Source: Lytechinus pictus
Taxonomy: Eukaryota > Echinodermata > Echinoidea > Temnopleuroida > Toxopneustidae
Direction: 5' to 3'
DNA: 64,000 nt
Assembly: GCF_037042905.1 (NCBI RefSeq)
Contig: NC_087256.1
Span: 25,625,501-25,689,500 of the forward strand
Shown piece by piece: positions 1 through 10,447 of this stretch. Positions within the stretch are counted from its first letter, which is position 1. Every line of letters starts with the position of its first letter. The translations under genes and the position numbers were made by a program. The notes under the pieces were generated by a model. The model made no database searches. It saw only the letters and a list, made by a program, of their open reading frames with translations, and had not been told where the DNA came from.

Positions 1-39
1 CACATTACAGCCCACATTAAGTTACAAGGCAAAGTTTAA

Positions 40-335
40 GAAGTAGTAGGTGGTGATGGTGGTGGAGAAGAAGAAGAAGGAGGACGGAGGAGGAGGAGAG
101 GGAAAATAGGAAGAAGGAGGAGGAAGAAGAAGGAGGAGAAGAAGAAGGAGGAGGAAGAAGAAGAAGGAGGAGGAGAAGAAGAAGAAGAAGGAGATGGAGA
201 AAAAGACGAAGAAGCACAATGAGGAGGAGAAGAAGGAGGAGGAAAAAGATGAAGGAGTAGGAGGAAGAGGAAGAGGAGGAGGGGAAGGAGAAAGGGAAGA
301 AAATAAGAGGGGAAGTGGTAGTAGTATAAGTAGTT
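40..335. repeat. GAA/GGA polypurine microsatellite
   Basis: About 300 bp of almost uninterrupted purine on the + strand, made of GAA, GGA and AGG triplets, lying in an intron of NHLRC2 just before its first visible exon. Long open frames on the minus strand here (poly-Leu/Ser/Pro) are artefacts of the triplet repeat. Such tracts can form triplex DNA and are length-variable; that is general knowledge, not shown here. Confidence 0.95.
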
Positions 336-506
336 TGTAGTTGTAATATATGAAGCAATATGACAGTAAAAGTAGTAATTTGTCAAATTTATGACCATGA
401 TTGCTCTTTCGTAACATGACCATTGTCAGGTCTAATCCCAGCCAGTGATAAGCCCTTGATGCTTCATTACTCTTCAATTCCATGTCTTGTCTGTTGTATT
501 TTGCAG

Positions 507-3500
507 AACCTGTTTGCATTTGGAGATGAAGATGGTAAAGGCATTGAGGCAAAACTACAGCATCCTTTGGGCGTAGCCTGGAACCACAGTAAATCCCTCT
601 TCATAGCAGACTCATATAACCACAAGGTAATTGGCGAACCCTCAATGTTAATACCTATCATGGTCCCATTTTATTAAGACTTACAACAGGGTGCTACATA
701 AGCACTTCCCCGATTGCCCGGGGCAAGTGAAAGTTAGAGTCGGGCAAGTGTTTTGAATTAAAGACCAAAACTACTTGCCCGAATTGGGCAAGCACAATTC
801 TCACAGTAGAATGACCAAAATTAGGGTCGATATGATATATTGACCCTAATTTTGGTCATGGCAGGCAAGATAAAAATCACTTTGGAAAAAGAAATGCAAT
901 AACAAAGTAGATCAGTTCATGCCAAAAGAGAGAAAAAGGTCAAAAGTTTATAAAACCGCAAAACTTTCTTTTGAAGAGGTAAAACTTTTTTTTTCAATGA
1001 TTTTTCAGGCAAGTGAAATAGATTTTTGGGCAAGTATATTCCAACTATTTAAAAATTTACTTGCCTGACTGGGCAAGTGCTTCTAAAAAGTTATGTAGCA
1101 CCCTGCTTACAACTATGGTTACTTTCTTCTGTTGCTACCATTATAACCTCTATAATATAATATGTTCATTTCATATAGTGCTCTTACAAAATAGCATTGT
1201 TTTACAGCGCTTTACACAATGATTTAGAATATAAAAAGATATTGACACATAGAAAGATTATTGATGAAAAAGAAGAGTGTTTTTAGATTTTTCTGAAATA
1301 CTTTCAAAGATGGAGAGAGCGCACATATCTTGGAAGTTTGTTCAAGCATCTTGGGGTGCATGTCTGGAAAGCATTGTCACCAGCTTTGTAACTGGTTTGC
1401 TGAGCAGTACCAAGAGCCAACAAATTTGACAGGGCCAGATATGGTTTATGGGGTATAATTTCTGAAAGGCTGGGAGCAAATAATAAAGAAAACAAATCAA
1501 AAAATAAAAATTTTCCCAGATGGTCAATTTTCTGTTTGTCTACTTATTATTTTTCACTTTTTCATATAAAAATTTCATTCATAAACATTTAATCTTACCA
1601 TGTAGACTAACTGGTGTCAAACTAAGTGGATATGAAACTAGATGGGTTATAATCTAACTGATGGGTGGGCAAAATGACCATTAGACCAAATGGTTTGTAG
1701 ACGAAGTGAGATTAGACCAAATGGAATGTCGACAAAGTGTTTGTAAGCCAAACCGAAATTTTGTATTGACTCACTTGGAAGAGCGTCTGCCTCACGACCT
1801 GGAGGTCAGGGTTTCAAGCCCCGGATGCATCAGACCAAAAGACGTTAAAAGATGGGAGTTGCTACTACACTGTTAGGGGTTCAACAATTTAAGGAATAGA
1901 GTGATATTGAAATGGTGCTGCTCAGTGGCTGCTGGGCCCATGGTCAATTTGGCAAAATTAATTTTCAGATGATTCCAATTTCTGATTTATATTTTGATCA
2001 GTAAAATTCGGATTATTTTATCATTATGATTACTATCATTATTACCACGTAAAGGTCGAGTCCACCCCAACAAAGAGTTGATTTTAATAAGAAGAGAAAA
2101 GTCCATCAAGCATAACTGAAAATTTCATAAAAATTGGATGAAACAATCAAGTCATCTCATTGTCATGTGAAAATTTTTATTCCTCCCTGAACATTTGGTG
2201 TACGTGTTACCATCGTTTTTACATTTCATGGTTCATTCACGTTGATCCGTATCACTCAAATCTGTTAAAATTGAAAAATTGTATAATTCAAACAATAAAA
2301 AACAAAAGAAATAATGAGTGAGGGGCATCATTGACTCTCTCATTTGCATATCAGTGAGTTGTGCATATAACTGTGTTGTGAAAAATAAGCAGAATTCAAA
2401 ATGTCATAACTTTCTTATTTTACATACGATTTTGATGAAATTTCAGCGTTATTCTTGTTTGATTTTTCTCTATCGACTTAATTCAAAATGTTTTTTTCGG
2501 TGGACTTGACCTTTAATATTCCCTTTTGCTATTCTGATGCCCAGATCAAACTCATTCACGACGTGTCAAATCGGTACTGTTCATCGTACGCTGGTACAGG
2601 AGAACCTGGTATGACAGAAGAAACGGATATCTCTAAAGCACAGTTCAATGAGCCTGGAGGCTTGGTGGTGTCTCCTCAAGGGTATCTCTATATAGCTGAC
2701 ACCAACAACCATGCCATCAGGTGCATTGATATCGCAACGTCTACGATCACTACGGTGAGTTGAAGAAGCTGGATTCTTTCATTCTTTTAAAAGACCGCAA
2801 TTAGAATTGAAAAATGTAGTTGATAAATTGTACACAAATCGAAAACTGATATTACAAAAACATCAATGTCAATTTCATGCATTTTTACAGCTTACCAGCC
2901 GAATTATTCTATGAACATTCAGATTAGCAAACATTTAAAATCGGCATTCTGAACTGTGTCCACATTGGATGTCATTCAAGTCGTAGAGAAGCGCAGTAAA
3001 GCCCTTTTTCGAGAATCCCAAATTTGGGTGTTTCTAAAGCAAAATGCTTATACTAAGGAGTGAGAATGCATGACACTTGAACCGTTGTAGTCTGTGTCTT
3101 CATCCAAAAATTAATTTTGCCAATAGAGTATACTTGCCAAAGGATGCAATTAGTGGGATTCAAACACACGGCACTCTGATTAAAAGGCGAGAGTCAGAAC
3201 AACTACACCACAACACTTCCACAGTAGAAATAACCAGACCAGGAAGGGGGGGGGCAGAATCAATGGGGGAGAGAATGTCAAGAACTGAAATATACCAGAG
3301 TGACAAAAGATAGAGTTGAATGAAGAAATAGGGGAAGATACTCCCAGATAGGAAATTTGTTTAACATGTTAGATATGAGTCAGAATGTGTAAAGCACAAA
3401 TGTTTTGCATATTTCGGCAACTATTTACTTACGAAAGGTTGACATGCAGACTCTCCTGTATTCATTCTCTCTGTGCAGTTGAAGGTAGTACTTCCATCCA

Positions 3501-6500
3501 TCACATCAGTTGACAGCAAGCCAAGTGCTTCAACAGTTGTCAAGAGTAAACTTCCAAAGAATGCAATCCCTAGAGCAGTAGATGGTGTTTCTGTTAGGTT
3601 GGAAGGCTCTGTCGCCCTGTCGCTTAATGTCAGTCTTCCATCAGGAAGCTACCTCACTGAGGGAGCACCAAGTGCCTGGCAGATCTTCATTCCAGGTCAG
3701 TTGATCATCTGGCAAGCCGTAGTTGACTACGGTCACTGTCATTGATATCATTAAACATAATCTTGATAATTTGTTTAAATTGTCCTGCAATCATTTATCA
3801 GAGAAACTATAACACAGTTAACATAATGATGGTGATGATTATAATAATTATGATGATTATGATGGAGGTGGTGGTGATGGTGATGATGATGATGAAGAAG
3901 GTGGTGTTGATGATGAAGATGATGTTGATAATTGATGATGATTATGATAATGATGATAATGATGATTATGATGATGATGAAGAAGATGATGATGATGGAG
4001 GGGGTGATGTTGATAATGATGATGATGATGATAATGAATTTGATGATGATGAAGATAATAATGGATGATGCTGATGGTGATTATGATGGTGGAGATGATG
4101 ATGATGAGGATGGTGGTGATAATGATGATGATTATGATGACAATGATATCAATATCATTTTATCAGTATAATAGCAACAAAAAAAGTCTGTTGGCAAATA
4201 GTAATCCACTTCCCATGAAAGTTCAAGACAGAGTGCAGTATTCCCTGTGTGACACACAAAATTGAGATAAATATACGACTCAGAATTGCGGTCTAGGTTC
4301 TTTTGATGCCATACTTTATTTAGAAGAATAACAAAAACCCTGGAAAACAATAGAAAATAAAGAATCATAAATTGTCATATACATCAAGAGTTTCAATACA
4401 AACAATCAGTAATAAAAGTAGTAAGCTGGTAGCTCGACTCTACTATCATCACATTACATGTTTCACTCAACCAACCCTTATGCAATAACACGACAAAATA
4501 AGGCGTTATATAAACGTATAATAGAATAGAGAGGAAATGAAAAGAAGGAAAGAGATACAAAGAATAAACATCAAAGAAATTATATATCAAGTTATAAGAT
4601 AACATGAATTATTAAATGAACATATGTAATGATAAATAAAACATGATTGTCAAAAAGAATTTCATTAAAAGAAACTCAAATAGTTCAAGCTGATTGTCAA
4701 TAATATCATTGAATTAATAATGAATTATGAAAAACAAAACCGTAACTTGAAATACTAGTAAAAGATTAAAGTTAAACCAGACTAAAGTTAAATCGGATTA
4801 ATAATTAAATCAGATTAAATCTCAAGTATGAACAGACCCTAGTACTCCTCAAAGTACATTGCAACTAGATAACAAGTTGTTTCAGTGTGAACAGGGCTAG
4901 TCCCTAGACAATAAAACTACATTCCTGAGTGACCCTATCACCCCTAACCTAAACGATGACCATGAAGCTCCACAGAACTTCTGCAGCATGTGCCGTGATT
5001 CATTCATGACGTCACACTGCCAACTACTACTATGAATGATGCAACTGGCCAACAGCCCCAATATGTATCAGAATGCTGTCTGTCGCCTAGCAACAGCCTT
5101 AAAGGTACTAAGTTTCTTATAAACTTAAACTACGCAAACATCAATGCAAAGTATGAATATCTACATATGAATCTAACATAATCAAGCAATATCATTTTGG
5201 ATATAAATCCTAAATATAATACTAAGCAAATAAAGTCAATTTCTGACCATACAGAAATAATTAGATGAAACTAATATTATTTAGCACAATAATACCGATA
5301 AAATAACAAATGTTACTTTTAGTAAAACACAACAATAATACCATTTCTCCTCCAAGAAATACGAACAAAGAAGTTTATGAAGCATGATTGGATTATTTAA
5401 ATCAACGGAATTATGTAAACCTCAATTAGAGTAATTAATACAAAATATCCACGCGAATCATGTTCGATAAAATACTTCTAGACCTTTGTCTTAACACAAC
5501 ATATGAAATCAAATCAAATGTAGCACATGTATATCAAATAATACATTAAGGAACATTCATAACAAAAAAAATAGAAAACACATTTAAAGGATCAAAACGA
5601 AAATGAACATACATATATCTCACAGAAAAAGTACTAACTTATCCTAAATATTTAGAGAACAAAAATATATTATGCTATTCTTGATCCATATTAAACAACA
5701 ATGATCAAAGTAAAACATTTATAAATATCATTATTTAAAATGTGAATTGGGATTCAACTTACCCCTAATGGATTGGATTCGACATGGAAAAATCAAGTGT
5801 TGAAAATATATTAAGATGTCTTCTCTCTAGATGTTGTCTCAAAGGTGGTGTGAGATGGAATGAATAGGATACAATCTTCTTCATTCAGATTCTCTCTGCC
5901 TCCACCCTTCCACAGGTGACCACAACATTCCTATGAGATGACTTTAAGACTTTCTACTTTCTCTTTCCAATAGCGAAGTGTACAGAACAATCTCTGCACT
6001 GGACAGAGGGAATTAGTCATGGATTATTCTAAGAAAACTCTATTCAGAAACTGCCCAGTGTAGATTATACCAAACTACATGCAATACATATTACAAGTTA
6101 TAACCAAAATTACAATACATTGATATTATTACACTATTTAATTCTGGGATGTTACACCTGTAAAGAGTGATAACTCCAAACAGATGATCACAGATGAGAT
6201 AGGTATTAGCCATTTCACCGTAGCCAACCAGTTACCATCATTTCTTTCAATTCATTTTTATTATTCTTTTTTTTGGCCCCTCCCCTTACCATAGGCTCAG
6301 AAAATCAACTGGTGATGGCAATGACCAACCTTGGACACCTGAGTGACCCCTTACCATCCTTTTCCTGGACACCTTCTTTAGATGCTCAGAGGTCTTTGAC
6401 ATTGCAGGTGGAATCCGTGATCTACTACTGTCTCCCCTCAGGGGTGTGTTGCAGGCAAGCCTTTGGATTCAGTGTTCCAGTTTCCAGGATAGAGGGCGCT

Positions 6501-6551
6501 CCACAGACTGTGAAGGTTGAACTGTCTCATCAAGTACTGGAAAATTCTTGA
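507..6551 (+). CDS. NHLRC2: NHL repeat-containing protein 2, 3' four exons (partial)
   Basis: Exons 507-626, 2545-2754, 3479-3695 and 6295-6551 join in phase (0, 0, 1) at AG/GT sites and give 267 residues before the TGA at 6549-6551. The peptides match the C-terminal part of NHLRC2: NHL-repeat blades with [17 protein letters not shown] and [19 protein letters not shown], then the C-terminal beta domain with [10 protein letters not shown] and a YYC motif. The family protein is about 720 residues with an N-terminal thioredoxin-like domain and a six-blade NHL propeller; those N-terminal parts lie left of the window. NHLRC2 is a cytosolic protein essential in vertebrates, with no settled catalytic role. 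The introns hold a hAT MITE, a SINE, a family-A element and a GAT microsatellite. The end of the last exon is tandemly duplicated downstream (see 6425-6793). Identity is strong; the exact C-terminus could differ if the duplicate is spliced in. Confidence 0.9.
687..1105. mobile_element. hAT-type MITE
   Basis: Begins CAGGGTGCTACATAA and ends with its exact reverse complement, TTATGTAGCACCCTG. It is flanked by a 7-bp target duplication CTTACAA (680-686 and 1106-1112). Size 419 bp, no coding capacity. CAGGG ends and a 7-8 bp duplication fit the hAT superfamily. Inside, 811-828 and 842-859 form an 18-bp perfect stem with a 13-nt loop. GGGCAAGT-type motifs recur in both subterminal regions. Confidence 0.85.
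1765..1968 (+). mobile_element. tRNA-derived SINE (family S1), degraded head
   Basis: The tRNA-like head has a B-box-like GTTTCAAGCCCC, followed by a body shared with the copies at 17380-17610 and 43497-43709 (CATCAGACCAAAAGA, GGGAGTTGCTAC, GGCTGCTGGGCCCATGGTCAA). The A-box region is damaged, so this copy is probably not transcribed. Confidence 0.75.
2051..2516. mobile_element. Family-A long-arm element, copy A1
   Basis: Starts AAAGGTCGAGTCCACCCC and ends GGTGGACTTGACCTTTAA, so the termini are inverted repeats. The arms carry the family motifs CATAACTTTCTTATTTTACA and TTGATGAAATTTCAG. At 466 bp it is shorter than the roughly 610-bp full copies. It ends 28 bp before the NHLRC2 exon at 2545. 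Confidence 0.8.
3100..3232 (-). mobile_element. tRNA-derived SINE head, diverged
   Basis: On the minus strand GTGGTGTAGTTG resembles an A box and GTGTTTGAATCCC a B box, about 45 nt apart, as in the tRNA-like heads of SINEs. The rest is too diverged to assign to a family. Confidence 0.5.
3825..4146. repeat. GAT trinucleotide microsatellite
   Basis: About 320 bp of imperfect GAT/GGT/AAT triplets in the last NHLRC2 intron. It reads as poly-Asp or poly-Met in the three frames; these frames are not genes. The remainder of the intron up to 6294 is AT-rich, with no element I could identify. Confidence 0.95.
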
Positions 6552-6793
6552 AGTCTTTATCTGCAGCGTCCAGTAGCTTCAGAGGCTTAATCCAGGTACC
6601 TTTTAAAACTGCCTTCCCTCAGGTGTGTGTTGCCGGCAAGCCCTTGGATAGAATCTGTGTACCGGTACTGGTTTTCCACACTAGATCTACAGGGTGCTCC
6701 ACAGACTGTAAAGGTTGAATTGTTGCATCAAGTACTGGAAAATTCTTGAAATCTTTTTCTGCAGCTTCAAGTGACTTTACAGGCTTAATCCAA
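6425..6793 (+). repeat. Tandem duplication of the NHLRC2 terminal exon end
   Basis: Copy 1 (about 6425-6597) is the last 120 bp of coding sequence, the stop and about 45 bp of 3' UTR. Copy 2 (about 6598-6793) repeats the same order: CCCTCAGG, TGTGTTGC.GGCAAGCC, CTCCACAGACTGT, CATCAAGTACTGGAAAATTC, CTGCAGC, AGGCTTAATCCA. A third copy seems to begin at about 6794 (GTACTGTTCTACCACTTCC) and then decays. In copy 2 the coding frame reads [13 protein letters not shown] and then a stop, so it no longer encodes the full C-terminus. Confidence 0.85.
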
Positions 6794-7574
6794 GTACTGT
6801 TCTACCACTTCCTTCCCTTGGAATCATTGTTGGGAAAAAGTCTTATGGGGTGTTGCAAGAAACTGACGATCACTTGCAAATCTATTTTTGGTTGCAAAAT
6901 CAATCAATTGCCAAAACTTATTGCAAATTTGAAATGAACTTCCGATCTGCACCTTGAATCAAGGAGTGTAAAGTGATTTGCTTCAGCTGAAATTGATCTG
7001 TCAATTGTATAATTGCAATTGATTGCCACCATCTTCCTGCAACATACTCTTATTTTTCAAGCTAAAAGTGAGCAAGTCTCAATATAGAAAATAAGAATAT
7101 ATAAATCACCCAAGAGTGATGAGGCGGTTCGAGCTATGTTATAAAGTATTTCGAAGCGGTTTTCTCTGCAGAGCAACAGTACTAAATTACTTTCATTAAG
7201 TATTCTTTGTCTTCCAAAATCTTAATACTATGGGTGAATTGTTCACAGAACTTTCTGAAACCTAATCCACTTGAACTTGTTCTGCCTTTGATACTGAAGC
7301 AGGGGCCTCGGAACTGCAGGGGCTGAAGGTCTTCAGCCCCCCCCCCCCCACTATTTTCAGTAAATGTGTTTAAAATGTAAAATTACCATCTTATTGTGAA
7401 TGGTTAGACTTCCTCCCCCACTATGGCTCTGCCCCCCTATCAAAACTGTTCCATGGCCTCTGTGAAGGTTTTACCTGTATGCCTCTACTGTTCCTCCTAT
7501 AAGATGTATTTCTAACAAATATTCAAAAGTTGCAAACCAAGCCCTTATTCAAATCTGCCCAATGAGTAAAGTAC

Positions 7575-7719
7575 CTGGTTCCTATTTCATAAAGAGTTAC
7601 AACTATTGTAACTGCCACAGAAATCTTGATTGTGATTGGCTGCTATGACCTGTTACCATTGTAGTTAGTGTTACGGCAAATTTTCAACAGATGTTTGCCC
7701 ATTATGAAATAAGGCCCTT
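7575..7719. mobile_element. Small palindromic MITE (TTTCATAAAGAGTTACAAC type)
   Basis: The left end CCTATTTCATAAAGAG mirrors the right end ATTATGAAATAAGG. The centre carries TTGATTGTGATTGGCTG, a core also found in the copies at 40579-40742 and 42007-42171. Confidence 0.65.
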
Positions 7720-9096
7720 GTATTCTGTGATTAGAAATCCTACCCTGACCAGAAAATATCAGGTACATGCACTTTGCTGTAGTGGAGTGTTTATCCTACA
7801 GAGAAAAGTTCTTTCTATGAGCTTATGTTTTTCATAATTATGCATCTTTCACTTTGACTTCTTCATGGACATTAGATATTTAGGGGCATAGAAGCAGATT
7901 ATGAGAACTTTTTGTGAACTTTGGCAAGAGGATTGGATTTACTTGGATGTTAGGATGTAACAAATATGTTTATGTGCCCCCAAATGCACACATTTCATTT
8001 TAGAATGAAGCATTCTTGTTAGCCACGAGAGCTTTACCTACTTCAAGCAGGTATGAATGTGCAAATTAATCATTAGGTATTTAGTTCTCTTAATTATCAG
8101 ATATTCCCCCTGATCTGACGGCTTTTTATACTCCATCAAATTATTGAAAGACCTTGAACGTAGTATAAGTTGTCTGTATTCTCATGAACTGTGGTCTGAA
8201 ATAATGAATTACCCTTAAATTATTAGTGCTTTATCTTTTCTATCATGTTATCTAATTCCTATTATTGTAATGTATTCTCTACATTTATTATTATTATTAT
8301 TATCATCAATACCATTATTAACTGTCACCGTGTTTGTTTTGTTTATAAAGTATAATTGTTTATGATCCCACTTACAGTAATAAGTCGGGTAATATATATA
8401 GATATTTCTCGCAATGAATATGAATATTTACATTTATGGTCACATAAGGGAAGTTTAGTAGCAGGCAAATGGAGGAGGAATGTATTTGAAGAATGAACAT
8501 TGATTAATTAAGATATATAATATTTATAAATTATGTGTTAGAACTCAATATGCAGACAAAGAAATTTATTCATTCAAATGAATTATTTTAAACAGTGTAA
8601 TATTTTATATGATAACCCCATCATGTACAGGTATCTATCATTTTATACACAATTGTATGCTGAGGCTGTTGGTTATTCATAATTTTGTCCTGTTTGATAA
8701 TTTTGTCATATACCCCAAGTCTAGTTTCCTTAGAACCTGAGATAGAGTTCTCATTCATCATGTAACCTGCTGAAGAAATAAACCCTTGCCTCAGGTGGGC
8801 TAACAAATCTACACAGTACTATTTCTTGGAGGTTTTAACCTGTTTCATAGTGCTATTTGTACGTATATTCATGACTTGATTGGTTACCGTGTCTTGTGCT
8901 AAATGAGAGTGAGATATTCCCTGTTCTAATGGGATGGGAATGAAATTTTGATAGTTTTCATCAAATCTCAATAACAAACTTTGCCTTAAATACTTGGGAA
9001 CACTGATGATTTGACTGCAATTAATTCAGATTTCAACTTAAGTTGGTTCAAATACAAACCATTGCAAATCTGATTTATCGCAAGAATGGATCACCT

Positions 9097-9250
9097 TGGC
9101 CCCGTAACACAGATTAGCCAGTCGCAAAATATAATGGCCTATCAAGATCATCGTTGCATGCACATTTTGCTCAGTAGACTGACTAGGAACCAATCAGAAC
9201 TGCTCTTTCAAATTAGCAATTAATCGCTGACTTTTGTGTTACGGGACCCA
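9097..9250. mobile_element. Small MITE, GGGCCCGTAACAC family
   Basis: The left end GGCCCCGTAACACAGATTAG pairs with the right end TGTGTTACGGGACCCA. Related copies lie at 16467-16601, 31181-31313 and 41760-41891; this copy has the most diverged interior. Confidence 0.7.
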
Positions 9251-9410
9251 GAGGTATGTAAAGTTGTGGGGCTATAGAGGCCACACCCCTCCCCATATAA
9301 AAAAAGCTTCATGACCATCAAGAAAAAAAGGAAAAGGAAAGGGTGAATAGATGATATCAGAGAGATATATATATATATATATAAAATAAAAAAATAACCA
9401 CACATTGTAA

Positions 9411-9448
9411 ACTCCTGAAGAAGACAGAGGACCGTCGAAAATTCGAGT
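9411..9448 (+). ncRNA. Hammerhead-ribozyme-like motif (relic)
   Basis: In order: ACTC (9411-9414, stem I 5'), CTGAAGA (9415-9421, matches CUGANGA), an extra A, GAC...GTC (stem II, 9423-9425 with 9434-9436), GAAA (9437-9440), a 2-bp palindromic stem III AATT (9440-9443), C at 9444 as the cleavage nucleotide, and GAGT (9445-9448) pairing with ACTC. Minimal type I hammerheads with tiny stem III are known from Penelope-like retroelements. The extra A between CUGANGA and stem II departs from the consensus, and stems of 3-4 bp can arise by chance. Confidence 0.3.
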
Positions 9449-10447
9449 GAACAATAAAAACTTTATTGGCAATCAAAGCATTATCATCAGCATTATTTTA
9501 TATATATATATTTATATGCCTACATCATACGTAAGGGCGAAGTCTATGAATTGGTGTATTCCATCATAATAGACATTTCGACGTATAGGCGAATGTAGAG
9601 GGCGTTAAGGCGAATTGTGAACAATGAAAAAAGACAAAAGAATTGGCCTTTACGGCGGATCTAGTATGATATATATATTCAGAGAAGAAATAGAGGGAGA
9701 GCCCAGGACCAGGAGAGAGGGTGTCAGGAGTGGAGAAAGAGAATGAGACTAGGAGAGATAGGACTAGGAGAGTGACCAGGGAGAGGTATATGTGATGTGT
9801 ATGGGAATAAACATCAGAAACATTATTTGAAAGGGTCGGGGTGGAATCTTGACCATGCATGCATGCATGGAAAATATGCATGTGATAGAGAACGGCTGAG
9901 TAGCTCAATTTGCTCGTCCAAAAGATGATTGCAAACAAAACAAGAGGCAGTCTCATTTGAGGAGCAATGGAGGGGAATCATGAAAGATTTGGTCCCCTTT
10001 TTGTCAGTCTGAGCCAGAGTAAAACACATTTGGTTATTCAATTACTGTAAGCCACAGGCCTATAGGAGATTTTCTTGTTAATGTTAGACCGGTAGCAAAT
10101 GATCCAATTATTTGAGGTATTGCATGTGTAAAAAGATTCTTTTGTAAAGTCCAGAAACGAATGGCCTTTTAAAATGAAAATTCTATTTGGTGAAAAATGT
10201 TGCTATGTATTTAGAAAAGTAACCTTACCTTATTTATCCTTTCCTTTTCTCCCCCCTTTTTATTTTTTTGGGGGATGTGGAACTTTTGGAAGGCTATAGT
10301 ATAGGGTACGTACGTAGCGGCCATCGTAAAAATATGTCATGCTAGCTAGCGCGCGCTATCGATCGGGTCGGGATTGCTGGTAGATCGTGTGTCCGGCTCG
10401 GCAGATCATCTTCTCTCTTGTTTTGTTCTAATAATTTTGCTTCAAGT

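Larger units (their letters stand above)
6794..10447. other. NHLRC2-FAM204A intergenic DNA
   Basis: No conserved coding sequence is seen. It contains a poly-C tract (7340s) within a CAGCCCC repeat fragment, two small MITEs (7575-7719, 9097-9250), an ATT microsatellite near 8290, TA repeats near 9368 and a hammerhead-like motif (9411-9448). From 10300 the DNA becomes CpG-rich (GCGCGCGCTATCGATCGGG), which probably marks the FAM204A promoter. Confidence 0.6.

Noticed and set aside
17-552. Minus-strand frames rich in Leu, Ser, Pro and Phe
   Set aside because: Complement of the GAA/GGA polypurine tract.
3742-4171. Overlapping open frames rich in Asp and Met
   Set aside because: They are translations of the GAT microsatellite in three frames; no splice or conservation signal.
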